This document shows, piece after piece, positions 17,774 to 26,961 of a stretch of 64,000 bases of DNA. Within the stretch, counting starts at the first letter, position 1. Every line of letters starts with the position of its first letter. The position numbers were made by a program, and so were the translations under genes. This stretch comes from Accumulibacter sp036625275 (GTDB lineage: Bacteria; Pseudomonadota; Gammaproteobacteria; Burkholderiales; Rhodocyclaceae), in contig NZ_JAZKUD010000010.1 in NCBI RefSeq assembly GCF_036625275.1, positions 16,167 through 80,166 on the forward strand. Direction: 5' to 3'. The notes under the pieces are model-generated. The model had not been told where the DNA came from. It did not search any database and saw only the letters and a list, made by a program, of their open reading frames with translations.

Positions 17774-18892
17774 GCTCAGATCACCTTCTGCGCGCGCAAG
17801 CCGGCGATCTCGTCGGCACTGAAACCGCTCTCGCGCAGAATCTCCTCGCTGTGCTCGCCGGCACCCGGTGGCGGCAGACGGGCTTCAAAAGGCAGTTCGC
17901 TGATCTTGAAGGGCGGTGCGAACTGCTTGACGCCGGCGACTTCGACGATCATTCCGCGCGCCTGCAACTGTTCGTTTTGCAGGTTCTCCTCGAAACGCAG
18001 CACCGGTGTGACGCAGCAATCGACGCGCTCGAACAGCGTTGTCCATTCGGCGAAGCTGCGCGTGGCGAAAGTGGTTTCGAGTTCGTGGCGGATGCGCTGG
18101 CCTTCGGCACCGGTCGCAAACGCAAAAGGTTTGAGGTCCGGGCGGTCGATGGCCGTGCACAGCATCTGCCAGAACTTCGGTTCCATCGCACTGACCGCCA
18201 AATGGCGGCCATCGCTGGTCGCGTAGACACCGTAGCTGGGCATGCCGCCGGAGAGCACGTCCTCGCCGCGGGGCAGCGCCTGGCCGAGCCCGAGTACGGC
18301 CAGCAAGGGAAAGATCGTGTGCGCGAAAACCGCGTCGGTCATCACCACATCGACGTAGCGGCCGCAGCCACTGCCGCGGGCATCGTAGACGGCCGCGAGG
18401 ACGCCGACCAGCGCACTCAAGGAGCCGCCGAGCAGGTCGCCGATCTGGAAGTTCGGTATTGCAGGGGCGCCGCCGGCGACGCCGATCTGGTCGAGCAGAC
18501 CGCAATAGCCGAGGTAGTTGAGGTCGTGGCCGGCACGGTCACGATACGGCCCATCCTGCCCATAGCCGGTGATCGCGCAGTACACGATGCGCGGGTTGAT
18601 CGCACACACCGCCTGGTAGCCGATCCCGAGCTTGTCTACCACGCCGGGGCGGAAGCCTTCGAGGATGACATCGGCGGACGCGGCGAGGCGCAGGAATGCC
18701 GCGACACCGGCGGCCTGCTTGAGGTCGAGGGTGAGGCTGCGCTTGTTGCGGTTCACAAGCTGAAAGTAGCTGATGTCGCCGTGCACCGCACCGGCGCTGC
18801 GCGCGTAGTCACCGGCGCGGGTATCTTCGATCTTGATCACGTCGGCGCCGAGGTCGGCGAGGTGCATGCTGGCTAGCGGCCTCGGCAAGAGG
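17774..18892 (-). pseudogene. 5'-truncated copy of CaiB/BaiF-type gene
   Basis: The sequence parallels the complete copy at 24678-25841 over its whole length, but homology stops at the codons for LLPxPLASMHLADLG: the first 17 residues, including GLRVLDLT, are missing and replaced by unrelated DNA. The frame is still open (from TTG 18888 or ATG 18867 to the stop at 17776) with about a dozen amino-acid differences from the intact copy, so truncation appears fairly recent. Without the N-terminal strand the protein is unlikely to fold properly. Convergent with mobA. Confidence 0.85.
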
Positions 18893-18893
18893 C

Positions 18894-19325
18894 TTGAGAA
18901 GGCGCTGCTCGTACTCGCCGAACGGCCGATCGCAACGGCCGGATCAGACTGGATGCAGTCGTTCAGATTCCTAGGCCACCGGCTGCCACCGACCCAGAGC
19001 AGACGGTGGAGGCTCTTGAGAGCGGCTATTCACCGCCCCCCGACAACACGAAAGCCGCCGTTCGTTACTCAGGAGTGCTACTCTTGCGCGATCGGCAGCT
19101 TTGAAGAGGAAGCGGTCAGTGGGTGCAGGATGGTGGTCGTCGGCAGCCGGCCATCAAAAGACATAGCGACTGAGACAGAGAATCTGACGCGAGCAGCGGG
19201 TAACTGATCGCTAACCGGCCGCCCAGCTCATTGCCGACTCAGGCAAGTCGTCGGCCATTGCAGGCATCGGTGATCTGGCAAATCTACGGCCGCAATGAAA
19301 TCACAAATAGAGCGAGGCAAGAAGG
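18894..19325. other. non-coding left flank of helicase cassette
   Basis: 432 bp without a credible ORF. It starts exactly where homology to the second caiB-like copy ends, contains the left arm of a 63-bp inverted repeat (18931-18995), and ends at the helicase start, where GAGCGAGGCAAGAAGG supplies a Shine-Dalgarno. Confidence 0.6.
18931..18995. repeat. left arm of inverted repeat around helicase-DUF2290 cassette
   Basis: The reverse complement of this segment matches 22265-22327 at all but a handful of positions, with one single-base length difference. Both begin GGGTCGGTGGC and end CCGGCCGTTG when read outward. The arms enclose both genes of the cassette. Confidence 0.85.
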
Positions 19326-21455
19326 ATGATTGAGGTCATATGGGGTTCGGCGAAGGAGAAGCCCAATTCGTCGAGATCGCTGGCGGAAGACCTGACTGCG
19401 ATCACTACCGGGGACGGCTACTTGTACCTGGGCTATCCGATCATCGGCACACCGACTGGTCCGATGAAACTGGATGCGCTATTGGTCTCCCCAACCTTCG
19501 GGCTCGTAGCGTTCGACTTGGTGGAGGGAACTGACCTTGGTGATTTCGGCGCGCGTCAGGACGATATTGGCTCGATGCTTGAGGTTCGCCTAAAGCCGTA
19601 TGCCGGTCTCAAGACTGGTCGATCTCTCAAGTTCGACATCAACGTTGTGACCTACGCCCCTGTAAAAGCGCACTTGCCCGATGCCGCGCCACCCTACTTC
19701 GTTGCCAACCGAACCGATATCGGCGCGAAGGTCGAAACGTTCCATTGGAACGCTGCTGCTGGGGTCTTCCAGAACCTCGTGGCCGCTGTTCAGGTCGTTA
19801 CATCAATTCGTGCAGGAAAACAGAAGCGAGAGCCGAAGAAGGCAGATTCACGGGGCGCAAAGCTGAAGCGCGTAGAAGAGTCGATCGCCAACCTCGATCA
19901 GCATCAGTCGCAGGCAGTGATCGAAACGGTAGAAGGGGTACAACGTATCCGTGGTCTGGCCGGCTCAGGCAAGACGATCGTTCTCGCTTTGAAGGTCGCT
20001 TACCTGCACGCACAGAATCCATCATGGAGAATTGCCGTCACCTTCAACACGCGCTCGCTGAAGGAGCAGTTTCGTCGCCTAATCAATAACTTCACGATCG
20101 AACAGACTGGCACAGAGCCCGATTGGGAGTGCATCGACATCATCAATGCCTGGGGTGGCCCCGGCGATGGGGAGCGCGATGGCGTTTATCACAGGTTTTG
20201 CCGAGTGAACGGAATACCTTTCCTTGACTTCGGAGCGGCCAAGAGTAAGTTCGCTAAAGGGAATGAGTTCGCAGGCGCGTGCTCTGAAGCTCTTGCAGTT
20301 GCCAAGCAACCAGAGCCGTTATACGACTTGATGCTGATCGACGAAGCCCAGGACTTACCCAGCGAGTTTCTGAGTCTTTGCTATCGCTCTCTCTCGTCCC
20401 CAGGGCGACTTGTCTATGCGTATGACGAATTACAGTCGCTCACAGGTTCTTCAGTTCTCCCACCCGAAGATCTGTTCGGCAACAGCCCTGATGGCTCGCC
20501 GCTGGTGCGGTTGAATCAGGATGAGAGCGGGCCTCGACAAGACATCATCTTGGAGAAGTGCTACCGAAATTCCCGCCCCCTGCTGACCACGGCGCACGCT
20601 CTCGGTTTCGGCATTTACAGGCAGCGCGGCCTGGTTCAAATCTTCGATCAAAACACCCTGTGGACCGATGTCGGCTACGTTGTCGAAGAGGGTGAGTTGG
20701 CCGGAGGTGAGCAAGTGACTCTGGCAAGAACACCAGACACCTCCCCGAAATTCCTTGAGGACCATTCGGGTCCTGACGACTTGATCCAGTTCCACAAGTT
20801 CGAGGGATCGGCGGACCAGACAGCTTGGCTTGTACGGGCCATTCAGACCGATATCCGAGAGCAGGAGCTGCGGCCCGAGGACATTGTTGTCATTAATCCC
20901 AATCCGCTCACGACTCAGAAGGAGGTGGGGCCCGCTCGCCACCAGTTGTTTGCGAACGACATCAATAGCGAGCTGGCCGGCGTCAGCACATCAGCCGACA
21001 TCTTCAGCAAAGCTGGATGCGTCACCTTCACAGGCATCTTTCGTGCTAAGGGAAACGAAGCCGGAATGGTCTACATCATGAACGCACAGGACTGCGCGTC
21101 CGGATGGGACAAGACGGCCACGGCGCTCAATCGCAACCGCCTTTTTACTGCAATTACCCGGTCAAAGGCATGGGTGCGCATCCTCGGCATTGGACCCAGC
21201 ATGGACCTGCTGATGCAGGAGTGGAATACCCTCAAGCAGAACGAGTACAAGCTCCGCTTTCAGTACCCTACTGACGAAGAGAAGAAGCTACTGCGTGTGA
21301 TCAACAAGGAGATGCAAGGCAGGGCGCAGGCACGGCGAAAAGCAGTGCGCGAACAGCGCGACCAACTGCTGCAGGCCGCTGAGATGGGCGAAGTCGATGT
21401 CGATCAGCTCATCCTCGAACTAAAGAACATAAAGCGCACCTCGGGGAAGAAATGA
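19326..21455 (+). CDS. UvrD-like SF1 helicase with N-terminal nuclease-like region
   Basis: A 709-aa protein. Residues 1-165 resemble a NERD/PD-(D/E)xK-type region: KLDALLVSPTFGLVAFDL puts acidic residues at D50 and D64, but the exact catalytic set is uncertain. Walker A GLAGSGKT is at 210-217, motif II LIDEAQD at 337-343, the motif IV-like CYRNSRPL follows, and LFTAITRSKAWVRI is motif VI. The charged C-terminal ~80 residues look coiled-coil. The family (ATP-binding, Rep/UvrD superfamily with nuclease-like N-terminus) is common in phage-defence islands. Its stop overlaps the DUF2290 start (ATGA), so the two are translated together. Cytoplasmic; the specific target is unknown. Confidence 0.88.
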   Translation: MIEVIWGSAKEKPNSSRSLAEDLTAITTGDGYLYLGYPIIGTPTGPMKLDALLVSPTFGLVAFDLVEGTDLGDFGARQDDIGSMLEVRLKPYAGLKTGRSLKFDINVVTYAPVKAHLPDAAPPYFVANRTDIGAKVETFHWNAAAGVFQNLVAAVQVVTSIRAGKQKREPKKADSRGAKLKRVEESIANLDQHQSQAVIETVEGVQRIRGLAGSGKTIVLALKVAYLHAQNPSWRIAVTFNTRSLKEQFRRLINNFTIEQTGTEPDWECIDIINAWGGPGDGERDGVYHRFCRVNGIPFLDFGAAKSKFAKGNEFAGACSEALAVAKQPEPLYDLMLIDEAQDLPSEFLSLCYRSLSSPGRLVYAYDELQSLTGSSVLPPEDLFGNSPDGSPLVRLNQDESGPRQDIILEKCYRNSRPLLTTAHALGFGIYRQRGLVQIFDQNTLWTDVGYVVEEGELAGGEQVTLARTPDTSPKFLEDHSGPDDLIQFHKFEGSADQTAWLVRAIQTDIREQELRPEDIVVINPNPLTTQKEVGPARHQLFANDINSELAGVSTSADIFSKAGCVTFTGIFRAKGNEAGMVYIMNAQDCASGWDKTATALNRNRLFTAITRSKAWVRILGIGPSMDLLMQEWNTLKQNEYKLRFQYPTDEEKKLLRVINKEMQGRAQARRKAVREQRDQLLQAAEMGEVDVDQLILELKNIKRTSGKK

Positions 21456-22114
21456 GCCCTGACAGCGTGCGACGGCAGATCGCTGACCTGACCAGTCGCC
21501 TACTTATCGCCAGCATCTCAGTAAAGCAGTTCCAACCGACGATCCGGACCGTTGAAGGCGGCGCTATCGAAATTGGGGGAAGGCAGCGCACGACAATAGC
21601 GATGCGAGACATTCCATACGAGGACATCTATCGCGAGTTGGACTCACACGACGCGTACCACGTGAAATTGGTTGATGGTGGCTTACTTCTCTTTCAATAT
21701 TCCTTTCGGCCGGATCGATCTCTGGCCCAGCATCGGCTCGCGTATTTCCCAAGCCCCGTTCTTCCGACGGTCGAGGAAGCCCCGGCGCTCTACGAACAGG
21801 ATGAGATGTACGGGGATATAACCGCGCGGCGCCTAGTGCGGTTTCCAGTTCGGTTTGACTACGCGCCAGATCAGAAAGTTGACGTTCTTCATCCGGCATC
21901 GCATATGACGCTGGGTCAGTACGAAAGCTGCAGAATCCCTGTGGCCGGTCCACTCGGTCCAAGTTCGTTCGGGATGTTCATCATCCGCAATTTCTACTTT
22001 CGGGCCTATAAAAAATACAAGAACAACTTTGACCGGCGGCCTGTACAGATTGATCGCATAGTCACTATTTCCGCAAATGAGCAGCGAGTAACCCACATCG
22101 TTCATGGGCTGTGA
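21452..22114 (+). CDS. DUF2290 family protein
   Basis: A 220-aa protein overlapping the helicase gene by 4 bp. The segments HPASHMTLGQYESCRIPVAGP and FGMFIIRNFY match the DUF2290 family as I know it; no function is established. It is rich in aromatic and His residues (LFQYSFRP, HPASH), and has no signal peptide or membrane helix. The coupling to a UvrD-like helicase, inside an inverted-repeat-bounded segment, suggests the two proteins act as one system, plausibly phage or plasmid defence. Confidence 0.8.
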   Translation: MSPDSVRRQIADLTSRLLIASISVKQFQPTIRTVEGGAIEIGGRQRTTIAMRDIPYEDIYRELDSHDAYHVKLVDGGLLLFQYSFRPDRSLAQHRLAYFPSPVLPTVEEAPALYEQDEMYGDITARRLVRFPVRFDYAPDQKVDVLHPASHMTLGQYESCRIPVAGPLGPSSFGMFIIRNFYFRAYKKYKNNFDRRPVQIDRIVTISANEQRVTHIVHGL

Positions 22115-22825
22115 GGGCGGCAATTCGAGGTGCAACTCGCGCTCGAGGCGCCTGTCCTTAAGGATCGCGTTGGCCGACCAGGAGGCATCCGGCTGAATTT
22201 CTTGACCGGCGGCTTTCTGTTCCGTAAACGGCCAGCGCACTTCTACTTGCCATTAGTCAGCGACGGGTCGGTGGCTGCCGGTGGCCTAAAAAATCTGAAC
22301 GACTGCTTCCAGTCTGATCCGGCCGTTGATGCTCGGCCTCGGCGGTTTCCCATCGAGCTGGCCGCTCCGGGACCAGAAGCGGCCACTGAGTTTTCGTGGC
22401 TTGCTGTCGGCAACCGACCCACAGCGGTCATCGAGCCTTGGGAGCGTCGGATGACCCGTCCTGCGCCCTCAGCGGACATTCGCTTCGCAAGTGAACAGAA
22501 CAATCGTCCTCGTCTCCAAAAGATGGCATCACCACCCCCCCGATGCCCGCCCGTGCGCCCTCGCTCTGGGAGATGCAGGGCGCCACCGTGGGCGAGGACG
22601 ATCCCCAGGCTCAATCGGCGCCTGGTAGGTACTGGATGGAAGTAGCCATGCGCAAAGGTCCAGACTGAAGCAAGACGAGTTGACATCGCCCGTCGTGGGA
22701 TTCGGATGACTTTTCAGGGGCTCATGGGACTCAATTAGAGATTGACGCCCCTTGACGGAGGCTCATATACTTTCCATGGCGCCGTTGGATTTCCTATCCT
22801 TAATAGCCGACTACGGAGATAAGTC
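22115..22825. other. non-coding region between DUF2290 and DUF4157 genes
   Basis: 711 bp with no supported gene. It holds the right arm of the inverted repeat (22265-22327), followed by several loosely repeated GAAGCGGCCA/GCAACCGACCCA-type motifs (22376-22500), then the promoter region of the next gene, with ACGGAGAT just before its start. Confidence 0.6.
22265..22327. repeat. right arm of inverted repeat around helicase-DUF2290 cassette
   Basis: Inverted partner of 18931-18995; the two arms are about 3.27 kb apart and bracket exactly the helicase and DUF2290 genes plus short flanks. Confidence 0.85.
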
Positions 22826-24088
22826 ATGCTGCGGCAAGCAGTCTTACGTTCAGCCGGGCGCGATCCTGCTATGCTGGGGAAATTCCTCGTGCCATCAGAC
22901 GGGCGGCGCGCGGACTTCGCCGCGCCGTTGCTGCGCCGGACGGCCTGTGCCTGTGGCGGCAGCTGCCCCCGCTGTGCCGGTCGCTTACCGCCAGGCCTGC
23001 CGCTGAGCCAGCCTGGGGATGCACTGGAGCGCGAAGCCGATCGAATGGCGGAGCGCGTCCTGCGCCGCGCCGTTCCGGACGCGACGAGTGCGACGACTAC
23101 AACGAACGCGGCGACACCGGCGCTGCCTGGGCCGGCTGCTGCTGAAGCTGTCGGGGAAGTTCTACGCTCGCCCGGCACTCCGCTGGACGGTGAGCTGCGA
23201 GCCTGGATGGAGCCGCGCTTTGGCCACGACCTGGCCGCGGTGCGGGTGCACACGGATGCGGTCGCCGCGCGCTCGGCACGCGCCGTCAACGCGCTGGCGT
23301 ACACTGCGGGAGAGCACCTGGTGTTCGCCGACGGTCAGTATCGCCCGGCCACTGACTCGGGGCGCGCCTTGCTCGCGCACGAGCTGGCGCACGTGGTTCA
23401 GGGCCGCGCGGCGGGTTTGCCGCGCCTGCTGCGCAGCGTTGCCAGTTGGTCGAATTGCCCGGATGGGGTCAACAGCGCTCCGGACGACGCACGCTTGGCG
23501 CTGGCCACGGTCGATTCCCGAGCCGCCGAGATCGCCGCCAACGCCGCCGCGCTGCTCGGCGCGCAGCCGCCGGCGGCAGAGACGCTGGCCGCCTTCGAAG
23601 CGCGCTTTGGGCTACCGCCCGAAGTGCGCGGCGGTTTCCTGAACCGGCTCACCGGCCGCGTGCGGCCCGACCATGACACCGCGCTCGGCGAAGAGCTACG
23701 AATTCTTGCTCGCCGTTATTCGCTGGTCGCGGGACTGCTGGCGCAGCCGATCCAGTACGTCTGCGCCGGTGACCCGGCTTCGATAGCCCGCGCCCGCGTG
23801 CCCAACTGCGAGGCGTTCGCCTGGTCGCGTCGTGGCAGCGGCAGGATGGTTCTTTGCCCCGGTTTCTGGGATGAAATCGCCGACGACGACAGTCGCTCGG
23901 CCGTCGTCCTGCACGAGTCGGTGCACATCCTTTGGGGCCGCAACAATCCCCCCGAGCGCGGCGAAATCCGCGACCGGACGGCGTCGGGTCCGGGCGGTGC
24001 CTACGTGAACGCTCACTGCTACGACGAACTCGCGGCTGCGTTGATGGGCACAGGCACTCCGCGGGTGCGTTGCACGCCGCCGGCTTGA
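22826..24088 (+). CDS. DUF4157 protein with second, M35-like metalloprotease domain
   Basis: A 420-aa protein starting at ATG 22826 behind ACGGAGAT. Residues 62-190 are the DUF4157 (eCIS-core) domain: LEREADRMAERV, a linker, LRSPGTPLDGELRAWMEPRFG, VRVHTD, and HELAHVVQG with HExxH at 185-189. A Cys-rich patch CACGGSCPRC is at 41-50. A second HExxH (HESVH, 363-367) followed by NAHCYDELA (395-403) resembles the aspzincin/M35 lysine-specific endopeptidase active site. DUF4157 proteins are associated with extracellular contractile injection systems as toxins or cargo. No such tail genes are in this window and no signal peptide is seen. Confidence 0.82.
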   Translation: MLRQAVLRSAGRDPAMLGKFLVPSDGRRADFAAPLLRRTACACGGSCPRCAGRLPPGLPLSQPGDALEREADRMAERVLRRAVPDATSATTTTNAATPALPGPAAAEAVGEVLRSPGTPLDGELRAWMEPRFGHDLAAVRVHTDAVAARSARAVNALAYTAGEHLVFADGQYRPATDSGRALLAHELAHVVQGRAAGLPRLLRSVASWSNCPDGVNSAPDDARLALATVDSRAAEIAANAAALLGAQPPAAETLAAFEARFGLPPEVRGGFLNRLTGRVRPDHDTALGEELRILARRYSLVAGLLAQPIQYVCAGDPASIARARVPNCEAFAWSRRGSGRMVLCPGFWDEIADDDSRSAVVLHESVHILWGRNNPPERGEIRDRTASGPGGAYVNAHCYDELAAALMGTGTPRVRCTPPA

Positions 24089-24099
24089 TTTGTGTCACC

Positions 24100-24650
24100 T
24101 CACTCGATTTCGCCGGACCCTATTGGCAGCCCGGCCACGAGCGCGTCTTGATAGTTGCAGACATGGTAGAAATCGACGAGAAAGTGGCCTTGGAGTCCGA
24201 AGTGCTCACTCACCTGATCGGCAATCCAGGAGGCGCCGTCACCGACCGCATGGACCTTGGTGTTCCGCCCCAGTCCGGCCTGAACCGCCCTGCGCAACAG
24301 CGTCTCTCCGACCTGATCGGGCGGGCCCACGGTGGCGCCGAACACCGGGGTGACCGAGCCCGGCGCATGGACCAGACTCAAGCGCGCTTCCTTCCAGCCC
24401 ACCTGGCGCGTCTTGCGGCGGTCCGCTTTCGCGTTCTGGTTGGTCGTGCAAAGGCCGCGGCGTCTGTCCCGCTGGTAACACCCGGCGGATGGTCGAAACC
24501 GCCGCCCATCTGGCCGACCACGTTGTTCCACCGTTGCCGGTCCGCCAGTGGGTGCTGTCGGTTCCCAAGCGGCTGCGTGATCACCTCGAACATGATCCCG
24601 CGATCGAGACGCTGGCGCTGCGCATTTTCCTGAGCGTCGTGGAACAAGCT
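24100..24650 (-). pseudogene. decayed ISKra4-like transposase
   Basis: Broken pieces of one transposase in different frames. Around 24540-24647, frames read RQRWNNVVGQMGGGFDHP; then 24100-24531 reads GDGASWIADQVSEHFG, LVDFYHVCNYQDA and, directly after, LPIGSGEIE. In the ISKra4 family the last two motifs are separated by a long stretch, so an internal deletion has joined them. No terminal repeats were recognised. It lies directly against the end of the intact caiB-like gene. Confidence 0.7.
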
Positions 24651-24677
24651 CCGCTCCTGCCTTGAAAGGGATGCCTC

Positions 24678-25841
24678 TCAGATCACCTTCTGCGCGCGCA
24701 AGCCGGCGATCTCGTCGGCGCCAAAACCGCTCTCGCGCAGAATCTCCTCACTGTGCTCGCCGGCACCCGGTGGCGGCAGACGGGCTTCAAAAGGCAGTTC
24801 GCTGATCTTGAAGGGCGGTGCGAACTGCCTGACGCCGGCGACTTCGACGATCATTCCGCGCGCCTGCAACTGTTCGTTCTGCAGGCTCTCCTCGAAACGC
24901 AGCACCGGTGTGACGCAGCAATCGACGCGCTCGAACAGCGTTGTCCATTCGGCGAAGCTGCGCTTTGCGAAAGCGGCTTCGAGTTCGTGGCGGATGCGCT
25001 GGCCTTCGGCGCCGGTCGCAAACGCAAAAGGTTTGAGGTCCGGGCGGTCGATGGCCGTGCACAGCATCTGCCAGAACTTCGGTTCCATCGCACTGACCGC
25101 CAAATGGCGGCCATCGCTGGTCGCGTAGACGCCGTAGCTGGGCATGCCGCCGGAGAGCACGTCCTCGCCGCGGGGCAGCGCCTGGCCGAGCCCGAGTACG
25201 GCCAGCAAGGGAAAGATCGTGTGCGCGAAAACCGCGTCGGTCATCGCCACATCGACGTAGCGGCCGCAGCCACTGCCGCGGGCATCATGAACGGCCGCGA
25301 GGACGCCGACCAGCGCACTCAGGGAGCCGCCGAGCAGGTCGCCGATCTGGAAGTTCGGTATTGCAGGGGCGCCGCCGGCGACGCCGATCTGGTCGAGCAG
25401 ACCGCAATAGCCGAGGTAGTTGAGATCGTGGCCGGCACGGTCACGATACGGCCCGTCCTGCCCATAGCCGGTGATCGCGCAGTACACGATGCGCGGGTTG
25501 ATCGCACACACCGCCTGGTAGCCGATCCCGAGCTTGTCTACCACGCCGGGGCGAAAGCCTTCGAGGATGACATCGGCGGCGGCTGCGAGGCGCAGGAATG
25601 CCGCGACACCGGTAGCCTGCTTGAGGTCGAGGGTGAGGCTGCGCTTGTTGCGGTTCACAAGCTGAAAGTAGCTGATGTCGCCGTGCACCGCACCGGCGCT
25701 GCGCGCGTAGTCACCGGCGCCGGTATCTTCGATCTTGATCACGTCGGCGCCGAGGTCGGCGAGGTGCATGCTGGCCAGAGGCCCCGGCAAGAGTCGTGTC
25801 AGGTCGAGTACGCGCAGGCCGGCGAGAGGGAGAGAACGCAT
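24678..25841 (-). CDS. CaiB/BaiF family CoA-transferase / alpha-methylacyl-CoA racemase-like
   Basis: A 387-aa class III CoA-transferase family protein. The start MRSLPLAGLRVLDLTRLLPGP at 25841 is the conserved first strand of the family; an in-frame upstream extension to 25895 is unsupported. YGQDGPYRDRAGHDLNYLGYCG and PNFQIGDLLGGSLSAL resemble alpha-methylacyl-CoA racemases, where the His and Asp of these segments are catalytic, so racemase activity is at least as likely as CoA transfer. Cytoplasmic. A truncated 97%-identical copy lies at 17774-18892. It is divergent from the amino-acid ABC transporter genes. Confidence 0.88.
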   Translation of the reverse strand: MRSLPLAGLRVLDLTRLLPGPLASMHLADLGADVIKIEDTGAGDYARSAGAVHGDISYFQLVNRNKRSLTLDLKQATGVAAFLRLAAAADVILEGFRPGVVDKLGIGYQAVCAINPRIVYCAITGYGQDGPYRDRAGHDLNYLGYCGLLDQIGVAGGAPAIPNFQIGDLLGGSLSALVGVLAAVHDARGSGCGRYVDVAMTDAVFAHTIFPLLAVLGLGQALPRGEDVLSGGMPSYGVYATSDGRHLAVSAMEPKFWQMLCTAIDRPDLKPFAFATGAEGQRIRHELEAAFAKRSFAEWTTLFERVDCCVTPVLRFEESLQNEQLQARGMIVEVAGVRQFAPPFKISELPFEARLPPPGAGEHSEEILRESGFGADEIAGLRAQKVI

Positions 25842-26017
25842 GGGAATGGGCTTTCGGGAAAGTGTTTTACTGGGAAAAAGGCTTGAAGGGCCCATTTTCC
25901 GGGATAATCGCGGCCTGTTCGATATTTGTACTCGCCACGCTCAAAAAAAGTCGGTCGGCTGCCGGGACAACAGGCGATTGCGTGTTTCTTCATGTCCATT
26001 CAATCAGGGTAAAACGG

Positions 26018-26809
26018 ATGAAAATTTCATTACTGCTCGGCGCGCTGGCTACCAGCGTCCTGCTCATCGGTTGTGGCAAGCAGGAGGCGCCGAAGTCGCA
26101 GGCGGCAGCCCAGCCGGTTGCGGTCACCAGAATCGTCGTCGGCCTCGACGACAACTTCCCGCCGATGGGTTTCCGCGACAAGGAGAACAAGCTGGTCGGT
26201 TTCGACATCGACCTCGCGCGTGAAGCCGCTAAACGCCTCGGCGCCGAGGTCGAGTTCAAGCCGATCGACTGGAACGCCAAGGAGGCCGAACTTAACGGCA
26301 AACGCGTCGACGCCCTCTGGAACGGTCTGACGATCACCGAGCAACGCAAGGAAAAGATCGCCTTTACCACGCCTTACCTGGAAAACCGGCAGATCGTCGT
26401 GGTCACGGCCAAGTCGCCGGTCAAGAACAAGGCTGACCTGGCCGGCAAGGTCGTTGGACTGCAGGAAGGCAGCAGCGCGGTCGAAGCGGTCGAGAAGGAT
26501 GGCGTCGCCAAATCGATCAAGGAAGTCAGGAAGTACGGCGACAACGTCACGGCGCTGATGGACCTGTCGACCGGTCGCCTCGACGCACTGGTCGTGGACG
26601 AAGTCGTCGGCCGCTACTACCTGGCCAAGAAACCCGGCGAATACCTCGTTCTCGAAGACCATTTCGGCACCGAGGAGTATGGCGTCGGTGTCCGCAAGGA
26701 CGATACCGAGTTGCTCGGCAAACTGCAAAAGACCATGGACGAAATGAAGAAGGACGGTGCCGCGGCCCGCATTTCCAGCGAGTGGTTTGGCAAGAACATC
26801 GTCAAGTAA
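26018..26809 (+). CDS. Amino-acid ABC transporter substrate-binding lipoprotein
   Basis: A 263-aa protein. ATG 26018 gives MKISLLLGALATSVLLIGC, a lipoprotein signal with lipobox LIGC, so Cys19 is acylated and the protein anchored at the membrane. The mature part is a family 3 solute-binding protein: VGLDDNFPPMGFRDKENKLVGFDIDLA, LWNGLTITEQRKEKIAFTTPY and the EEYGVGVRKDD segment bind a polar amino acid by family analogy. First gene of an SBP-permease-ATPase operon, separated from the permease by a long stem-loop. Confidence 0.93.
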   Translation: MKISLLLGALATSVLLIGCGKQEAPKSQAAAQPVAVTRIVVGLDDNFPPMGFRDKENKLVGFDIDLAREAAKRLGAEVEFKPIDWNAKEAELNGKRVDALWNGLTITEQRKEKIAFTTPYLENRQIVVVTAKSPVKNKADLAGKVVGLQEGSSAVEAVEKDGVAKSIKEVRKYGDNVTALMDLSTGRLDALVVDEVVGRYYLAKKPGEYLVLEDHFGTEEYGVGVRKDDTELLGKLQKTMDEMKKDGAAARISSEWFGKNIVK

Positions 26810-26810
26810 A

Positions 26811-26855
26811 TTCTGTTTCTTGCCGATCGGCAGGCATGCCCGGCAAGAAACAGAA
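26811..26855 (+). promoter_or_regulatory. strong stem-loop after binding-protein gene
   Basis: A perfect 15-bp inverted repeat (26811-26825 with 26841-26855) immediately after the stop codon, with a 15-nt loop and no U-tract. Such structures often stabilise the binding-protein mRNA and lower expression of the downstream permease. Confidence 0.8.
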
Positions 26856-26961
26856 GGGGATGCTCGCGCTGCCTCTGACGCGGCCAGAGATTCTGCGCAA
26901 GCGGCGTTTCGCTGCTGCTTGCCGGCAAGCGCTGTGCCTTCCGGCTGACTAAGCTGACCCC

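Noticed and set aside
22376..22500. integron attC-like sites after the DUF2290 gene
   Set aside because: Loosely repeated motifs are present but I could not form the paired core sites of an attC, and no integrase is nearby.
22826..24088. extracellular contractile injection locus
   Set aside because: Only the DUF4157 protein is present; no sheath, tube, baseplate or AAA ATPase gene lies in the window.
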